A stretch of 46,618 nt of DNA, taken from NCBI RefSeq assembly GCF_016919065.1, contig NZ_JAFFQA010000043.1, positions 1-46,618 on the forward strand. The letters run 5' to 3'. The stretch comes from Desulfobulbus rhabdoformis. GTDB taxonomy: Bacteria; Desulfobacterota; Desulfobulbia; Desulfobulbales; Desulfobulbaceae. The notes beneath the pieces are model-generated. The model made no database searches. It was not told the DNA's origin and was given only the letters and a program-made list of their open reading frames with translations. The position numbers and the translations under genes are program-made. This document shows positions 42,726 to 46,618 of the stretch, one piece after another. Each line of letters opens with the position of its first letter. The stretch's first letter is position 1.

Positions 42726-43670
42726 TTATTTTCCGCGCAGTTTGGAGGCGAGTAACAATCGGCGCAGGGAACTTTTTATAAAACGAAAGGGGTTGAAGCG
42801 GACCGGAATGAGTTCCTCTGGAAGCTTGAAACCATTGGTTAAAAAATCAGCTGGCGCATTGCCGCTTAAACAAATATCAGCAGGATCAGCCCCGAAAATT
42901 CCAGCATCGCGTGCTGCCCTCCACAACGGAAACCGTTCAGGGGAGACAGCGAGCACTGTTATCAGGGCGGTATCTACGGCAACGGGATTTCTCGCCCCTG
43001 CAAGTAGCCCCAGGGGATATGGCTTTCCATGAATGGGGCCGGTAACATGCATAGCCTCCACCCCATCAACCAGGCTGTAACCAGGAGGCAGCAAGGAGAG
43101 CAACTCCACCAGATAGTCGGCAAAGTGTCCCTGTTTTCCCCCATGCACCATATGCCATAACGGCTTGTGCAAACCGGAAATACAGCCAAAATAATTTTTG
43201 ACGGCCATGGTCAATCGCATCTGTGCATGCGCTTTGAGCTTGGGCAGGTTAATCAGGTAATCGCACTCCAAAGCTGGGATAGCGACCCGGGCATTTCTTC
43301 CGCTGGCCATCTTCCTTGTGGTTGAGCGAGAGAACTCGACTATGTGCGCACCCAACTGTTCAAGCTGCTCTGCGACACCAATTTTCTGCAAGACCGAACG
43401 GGCGCTCCCAAAGGCAGGAGAATCCCCCACCATAACCTGCGCCCCCATATCCCTCCAGTACCTGGCTACAGAAATTATAATTCGGGCATTGGTACAGGAC
43501 AGCTGGCTATTGGTGGCCGTAATCAAGTTGGGTTTAAGTAAAATCCGGGCAGAACGATAATTTGCCGCCGGTAGACTGCTTGCCAGAATACGGGCAATAT
43601 TGTCCTGAAGTTGCGGCCCATCATAGGATGGTTGCCGACAAAGCGTTACAAGGGAATCTGTACACTGCAT
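42726..43670 (-). CDS. DUF362 domain protein
   Basis: A 314-residue protein with the DUF362 pattern: ILLKPNLITA near the N-terminus, VMVGDSPAFG, INLPKLKAHAQMRLTMAVKNYFGCISG and DTALITVLAV. No ferredoxin-type Cys clusters follow, unlike many DUF362 proteins. Function of the family is not settled; it is often linked to iron-sulfur or redox proteins in anaerobes. ATG 43670 is chosen because the upstream extension to 43706 would run through a terminator hairpin. It lies 51 bases upstream of the fabL-like gene on the same strand, so the two may be co-transcribed. Confidence 0.78.
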   Translation of the reverse strand: MQCTDSLVTLCRQPSYDGPQLQDNIARILASSLPAANYRSARILLKPNLITATNSQLSCTNARIIISVARYWRDMGAQVMVGDSPAFGSARSVLQKIGVAEQLEQLGAHIVEFSRSTTRKMASGRNARVAIPALECDYLINLPKLKAHAQMRLTMAVKNYFGCISGLHKPLWHMVHGGKQGHFADYLVELLSLLPPGYSLVDGVEAMHVTGPIHGKPYPLGLLAGARNPVAVDTALITVLAVSPERFPLWRAARDAGIFGADPADICLSGNAPADFLTNGFKLPEELIPVRFNPFRFIKSSLRRLLLASKLRGK

Positions 43671-43674
43671 AGCT

Positions 43675-43712
43675 AAAAAAAACCGGCCTGATCCAGAAAG
43701 AACCAAGCCGGT
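43675..43712 (-). terminator. Rho-independent terminator-like hairpin just before the DUF362 start
   Basis: On the minus strand ACCGGCTT pairs with AGGCCGGT (8 bp, one G-T) around a loop of 15 bases, followed by eight T residues. The T-run ends five bases before the DUF362 ATG. As there is no room for a promoter afterwards, it may be a leader attenuator. The 473 bases upstream (43713-44185) hold AT-rich DNA, one MITE-like copy and one REP-like copy, and no gene. Confidence 0.65.
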
Positions 43713-44038
43713 AAAGGAGAGAAGAGATGAAGAATTACGTATTATTTAGCATCAAGCGTGCCAATTAATAATCGCACTCAAAACCATCAACATTTGCCCT
43801 ATTATCGGTAAATTAGAGCAACAGAGTTACAATTCAAGGAAAAGCCGAAAAAGAGAAAAAAGTAAAAAAAATATAACTCCTCAGAGCATAAAGGTAGCCA
43901 TTAAAAACAAAAAATCCTTAAATATCAACACGATACAAACAATGCCATTTTTTACACTCTTTTCACCAGCTGCAGCGATTTATCTGGGTATTTTTTATAC
44001 ACCGAATTCGCCATTCATATCATTCATATATAAGGGTG

Positions 44039-44117
44039 CCTTGAATAATTAGATTTTTCAATCAAGGGCAGGTAAGCGTAGACTCCGAGGATTGGAAGAA
44101 AAAGCAATTATTCAAGA
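44039..44117. mobile_element. MITE-like palindromic element, copy 3 (79 bp, internally deleted)
   Basis: Left end CCTTGAATAATTAGATTTTT and right end AATTATTCAAGA are as in copies 1 and 2. The central AAAATTTTACCGCAGG stem is lost, leaving ACTCCGAGGATTGGAAGAAA between them. It lies between serA and the DUF362 gene. Confidence 0.7.
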
Positions 44118-44142
44118 TTTCCATCAGGTTTTATGCCCCGTT

Positions 44143-44163
44143 CTGAATCCGTGAGCATTCAGC
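44143..44163 (+). repeat. REP-like intergenic repeat (CTGAATCCGTGAG family) copy
   Basis: Reads CTGAATCCGTGAGCATTCAG, with exact TGAAT/ATTCA hairpin arms. It lies 22 bases past the serA stop codon and 25 bases from MITE-like copy 3. Confidence 0.55.
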
Positions 44164-44185
44164 GACTCTCCCCTCAATCATGGGT

Positions 44186-45385
44186 TTAGTTGCCGCGAAT
44201 CTCAAGAGGAATGACCCGCACCCGCAAAACGCCTTCCTGCTGACTGATCTTCTCCTGAATGTCTGTTGAAACGGGCCCTGCGCAATCGATGATATTATAT
44301 CCAACCGTGCCGTTACTCTTGTTGGTATAGTTGATGATATTGATATTTTCATTCCCCAGCAGATTACTGATCATGCCGATCATTCCGGGCTGGTCGCGAT
44401 TGATCACGGTCAGACGTGTGTGCACCTCAACCGTGGGAATGGTTTCAATGTTGGGGAAGTTGACGCTATGAACGATATTGCCATACTCCAGATAATTTCT
44501 CAGCTCCCGTACCGCCATGGTGGCACAGTTCTCTTCCGACTCGGCAGTGGAGGCCCCCAGATGGGGCGTTACCAGAATTTTATCGTTGCCGAGGAATTTC
44601 ACCGAGGGAAAGTCTGAAATATGGCCTCGAAGCTTGCCACTTTCCAGTGCTGTCAAGACCGCATCTTCATCGACAACCGGGCCACGGGCATAGTTGATCA
44701 AAACAGCCCCCTCTTTGACAAACTCAAGAAAATCCTTTGTTGTCACATAGCCCCGGGTATTTTTATTGAGCGGCATATGGATGGAGATAAAGTCGGCCTC
44801 ACTCAAGGCCTCTTTGCGCGAGCGGGTCAGGGTGACATTGGGATCAAGGTGATGAATGTTATCTAAAGCTGGAAAGGGATCAAAGCCGACCACCTTCATG
44901 CCATGATGCAGCGCAGCATTGGCCACTCCCACTCCGATCTTTCCCAGACCAAAGACAGCCATGGTCTTGCCGGCCATCTCCTCGCCTTTGAAGATCTTTT
45001 TCCGCGCCTCAACCTCCTTGTTGATGGCATCGTCATCGGTCATGCCGTTCAAGCCCTGGCAAAACTCGATACTCTTCTCCACGTTACGCAGCCAGATACC
45101 AAGCGAGGTATACACAAGCTCGACAACAGCATTGGCATTGGCACCAGGAGTATTAAAGACGCAGACCCCCTGCTCGGTAGCCTCATCAATGGGGATGTTA
45201 TTGACCCCGGCACCTGCACGGGCAATGGCCAGCAGGTTCGAATATCCGGAAAGATCAATTTTGGTGGAGCGTACGACAATGCCATCGGGATTCGTTTCTT
45301 CCGGATCGACATGGAACCGTTCGGTAAACAGTTCCAGCCCTTCCTGGGCAATGGCATTAATGGTCTTGATGGTAAATTGCTTCAT
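44186..45385 (-). CDS. serA: D-3-phosphoglycerate dehydrogenase (SerA type, with ACT domain)
   Basis: SerA oxidises 3-phosphoglycerate to start serine synthesis, supplying one-carbon units to folate. 399 residues: substrate and NAD domains in the first 310 residues, and a C-terminal ACT domain (about 325-398) that may bind serine. The NAD loop is VFGLGKIGVGVANAALHHG. Active-site Arg is in INYARGPVVDE and the catalytic His in TPHLGASTAESEE. SIHMPLNKNTRGYV is typical. The ISDFPSVKFLG stretch replaces the common ALDVFE-EP block, as in a subgroup of these enzymes. ATG 45385 with AGAGGACG upstream. Other D-2-hydroxyacid dehydrogenases are possible but less likely with an ACT domain. Confidence 0.88.
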   Translation of the reverse strand: MKQFTIKTINAIAQEGLELFTERFHVDPEETNPDGIVVRSTKIDLSGYSNLLAIARAGAGVNNIPIDEATEQGVCVFNTPGANANAVVELVYTSLGIWLRNVEKSIEFCQGLNGMTDDDAINKEVEARKKIFKGEEMAGKTMAVFGLGKIGVGVANAALHHGMKVVGFDPFPALDNIHHLDPNVTLTRSRKEALSEADFISIHMPLNKNTRGYVTTKDFLEFVKEGAVLINYARGPVVDEDAVLTALESGKLRGHISDFPSVKFLGNDKILVTPHLGASTAESEENCATMAVRELRNYLEYGNIVHSVNFPNIETIPTVEVHTRLTVINRDQPGMIGMISNLLGNENINIINYTNKSNGTVGYNIIDCAGPVSTDIQEKISQQEGVLRVRVIPLEIRGN

Positions 45386-45450
45386 GATTCCGTCCTCTTT
45401 GATATTTAAATGGAATTAAAAATATACTTCAGGGGCGAACAACAACCTTT

Positions 45451-45516
45451 TTTGATTGGCGGCTTTGGTAGCATGAGCTGACACCCAGCAAACCAACTCC
45501 TCTCTGGCCAATCAAA
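45451..45516 (-). promoter_or_regulatory. Structured leader element upstream of serA (candidate cis-regulatory RNA)
   Basis: On the minus strand, TTTGATTGGC (45507-45516) and GCCAATCAAA (45451-45460) form a perfect 10-bp outer stem. Inside, TTGGT pairs with ACCAA and GCTG with CAGC. It ends about 65 bases before the serA start. No T-tract follows, so it is not a terminator. The remaining upstream gap to 46047 holds a GTAACGTTAC palindrome (45664-45673) and no gene. Confidence 0.4.
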
Positions 45517-45663
45517 AGAGTATGCAACAGCAATACAGACACCAACCGGCACCGCTCACGGGACATGCGGGCCGCAAAACCTTGGCAGGGTAAGAAATAA
45601 AGACAGGGGATGTCAAGGGAAAGGGAAAAGAAATGAAGAGAATTTTTTTGGCGAGAAAAAATT

Positions 45664-45673
45664 GTAACGTTAC
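45664..45673. promoter_or_regulatory. GTAACGTTAC palindrome, possible operator, in the serA upstream region
   Basis: A perfect 10-base palindrome; a partial copy, ACGTTAC, lies at 45746-45752. Two spaced copies in AT-rich DNA upstream of serA suggest a regulator site; the regulator is unknown. Confidence 0.35.
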
Positions 45674-46047
45674 CACCTGTTTTTTAATAAGATTTTACAA
45701 TTTTTCCGTATTTTTTTCCTGTTTTACGGATTTAAATGCTTTTTTACGTTACAAACAGCCGACAAATAGGGGGAAAAAGATGAAAGGCAAGGACTAATTG
45801 TCTTGTCGTTGAGGGTGAGGAAAGATGTTTTTGTCTGCAAGAAAAAAGATATTGCGGGTGCAAGCTGACCTGCTCATCATGAACTCAGCATGGTAGAATG
45901 ATGAGAAAATTAAAGAAAAGCTTACTCCTACGAAGAATAAATTGTGGTCTGCCCCTAATTCATGACCCTAATCCATGACCCCTGGATCAAAATTTGCATA
46001 GCTCCAACTTGGGTTAACTTTGTCAAGTTTATAAAAAGGAGCGAGAA

Positions 46048-46377
46048 ATGAAACGACTACTTTCAATTGTTGCGAGCGCTGGAATGCTAACACTAGGTGC
46101 AGCTGGAATCGCGAGTGCCGTACCGACAACCTGGACAGATGTAATAGATTTCGATCCAGACAGGTTAGTACCACCGACACTAAGTTATTATCACGACATC
46201 GCAGACGATGGGTTCAGTTCAGAATGGATGGGGGGAGATGATACTTTTTATGCGTATGAGCTTAGCATTTCCATGTACGACGACAACGTTGGTACAGAAA
46301 CTGAGGAGCGTGGTGACTATTTAGGGAATTTATACGGTTGGGGGGTATTAAACAGGGCAAGCGCACGAAATTTTTAG
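46048..46377 (+). CDS. Secreted-protein gene fragment (PEP-CTERM style), apparently cut by an ISAs1 element
   Basis: The open frame codes for 109 residues: a signal peptide (about 1-24, cut after IASA), then VIDFDP, LSYYHDIADDGF and YAYELSISMYDDN, a pattern common in the extracellular domains of PEP-CTERM anchored proteins. A strong AAGGAG site precedes ATG 46048. About residue 102 the sequence changes at CAGGGCAAGCGC (46353), which looks like an ISAs1-family inverted repeat end, and the last seven residues (RASARNF) would come from the element. The expected C-terminal anchor is missing. The rest of the gene probably lies beyond the window. Confidence 0.6.
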   Translation: MKRLLSIVASAGMLTLGAAGIASAVPTTWTDVIDFDPDRLVPPTLSYYHDIADDGFSSEWMGGDDTFYAYELSISMYDDNVGTETEERGDYLGNLYGWGVLNRASARNF

Positions 46378-46618
46378 CTAGCAAGCACACTGCCAAGAAA
46401 CCGATTATCGCAGGCTGCTCTGAATTGTTTTTGCTTGATACTCATTTTGGTTTTCTCTCGTTGCAGCAGATTACGAGCTATATGCCTCAGTACGGCAAAA
46501 TTCTCGGGAGCATCGTCTTTTCGGATTCGGCATTCATCTTCACGAAATGTAACATCAAGTACATAGTGAAGGGAATTTTCTATACCCCAATGGGAGCGCA
46601 CAGCTTTGGCAAACAGTT
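46353..46618 (-). mobile_element. ISAs1-family insertion sequence, partial (runs off window)
   Basis: The element's end is placed at CAGGGCAAGCGCACGAAATT (46353), based on the CAGGGC start known for ISAs1 ends and on where the disrupted gene's sequence stops. It contains the 3' part of the transposase gene. The far end and target duplication are outside the window. Confidence 0.65.
46374..46618 (-). CDS. ISAs1 family transposase, C-terminal part
   Basis: The minus-strand frame is open from the window edge to its stop at 46374. It encodes about 80 residues including AVRSHWGIENSLHYVLDVTF, REDECRIRKDDAPENFAVLR and HIARNLLQREKTKMSIKQK. This is the conserved C-terminal block of ISAs1/H-repeat-associated transposases, including the HWGIEN motif with a catalytic Glu. 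The N-terminal DDE residues lie outside the window, so activity cannot be judged. Confidence 0.85.
   Translation of the reverse strand, partial: LFAKAVRSHWGIENSLHYVLDVTFREDECRIRKDDAPENFAVLRHIARNLLQREKTKMSIKQKQFRAACDNRFLGSVLAS

Overview
The window looks like a chromosomal segment of a Gram-negative Desulfobacterota, most probably a Desulfobulbales-type sulfate reducer. This taxonomic call is an inference from gene content (FtsEX-EnvC-CtpA block, DUF4390-NtrY-NtrX block, S-adenosylhomocysteinase with MetK, FabL-type enoyl reductase, HEAT/PilZ giant protein); no rRNA is present to confirm it. Almost all of the sequence is ordinary, densely packed housekeeping DNA. Both edges carry fragments that look like insertion sequences.

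Layout: 1-200, C-terminal tail of a probable transposase. 457-2835 (minus), a DUF445 membrane protein and a Gph-type HAD phosphatase. 3286-7670 (plus), ftsE, ftsX, an EnvC-like LytM-degenerate activator and a CtpA-type protease: a septal cell-wall hydrolysis module. 7747-8646 (minus), era. 8779-16640 (plus), an RNB-domain exoribonuclease, a DUF4390 protein, an NtrY-like sensor kinase, an NtrX-like sigma54 activator and hemB, closed by a perfect 20-bp inverted repeat. 16773-17707 (minus), VanZ-like and SEC-C proteins. 18091-19008, two uncharacterised proteins. 19094-23471 (minus), a tight five-gene operon: lipoprotein, TtcA-like PP-loop enzyme, DUF89 protein, metallophosphoesterase and a Ser/Thr kinase fused to a DUF1566-like domain. 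23583-24182 (minus), a solitary hisB.

24463-28180 (plus): a tRNA-Gly(GCC) with a good promoter and its own terminator, then rplM-rpsI, argC, truA and maf. 28426-36943 (plus): a 2200-residue protein with about six tandem 184-residue units, HEAT repeats, a cNMP-binding-like domain and a PilZ domain, followed by a primase-helicase-like protein whose Toprim motif is degenerate. 36972-45385 (mostly minus): trmFO, ahcY, metK, fabL, a DUF362 protein and a serA-type dehydrogenase. This group links the methyl cycle, one-carbon and serine metabolism, and fatty-acid synthesis. The end of the window has a secreted-protein gene fragment (PEP-CTERM-like style) apparently cut by an ISAs1-family element.

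The most unusual content is not a gene. Several families of short palindromic repeats are dispersed through the intergenic DNA: at least eight copies of a CTGAATCCGTGAG hairpin repeat, three copies of a MITE-like element with long terminal inverted repeats, a GTAGGGTGGGCAG-bounded element and two copies of a GTGTCCGTCCAGAAA palindrome. They concentrate in 38.4-44.2 kb. The tandem coding repeat in the giant gene and a structured leader upstream of serA are the other leads worth following.
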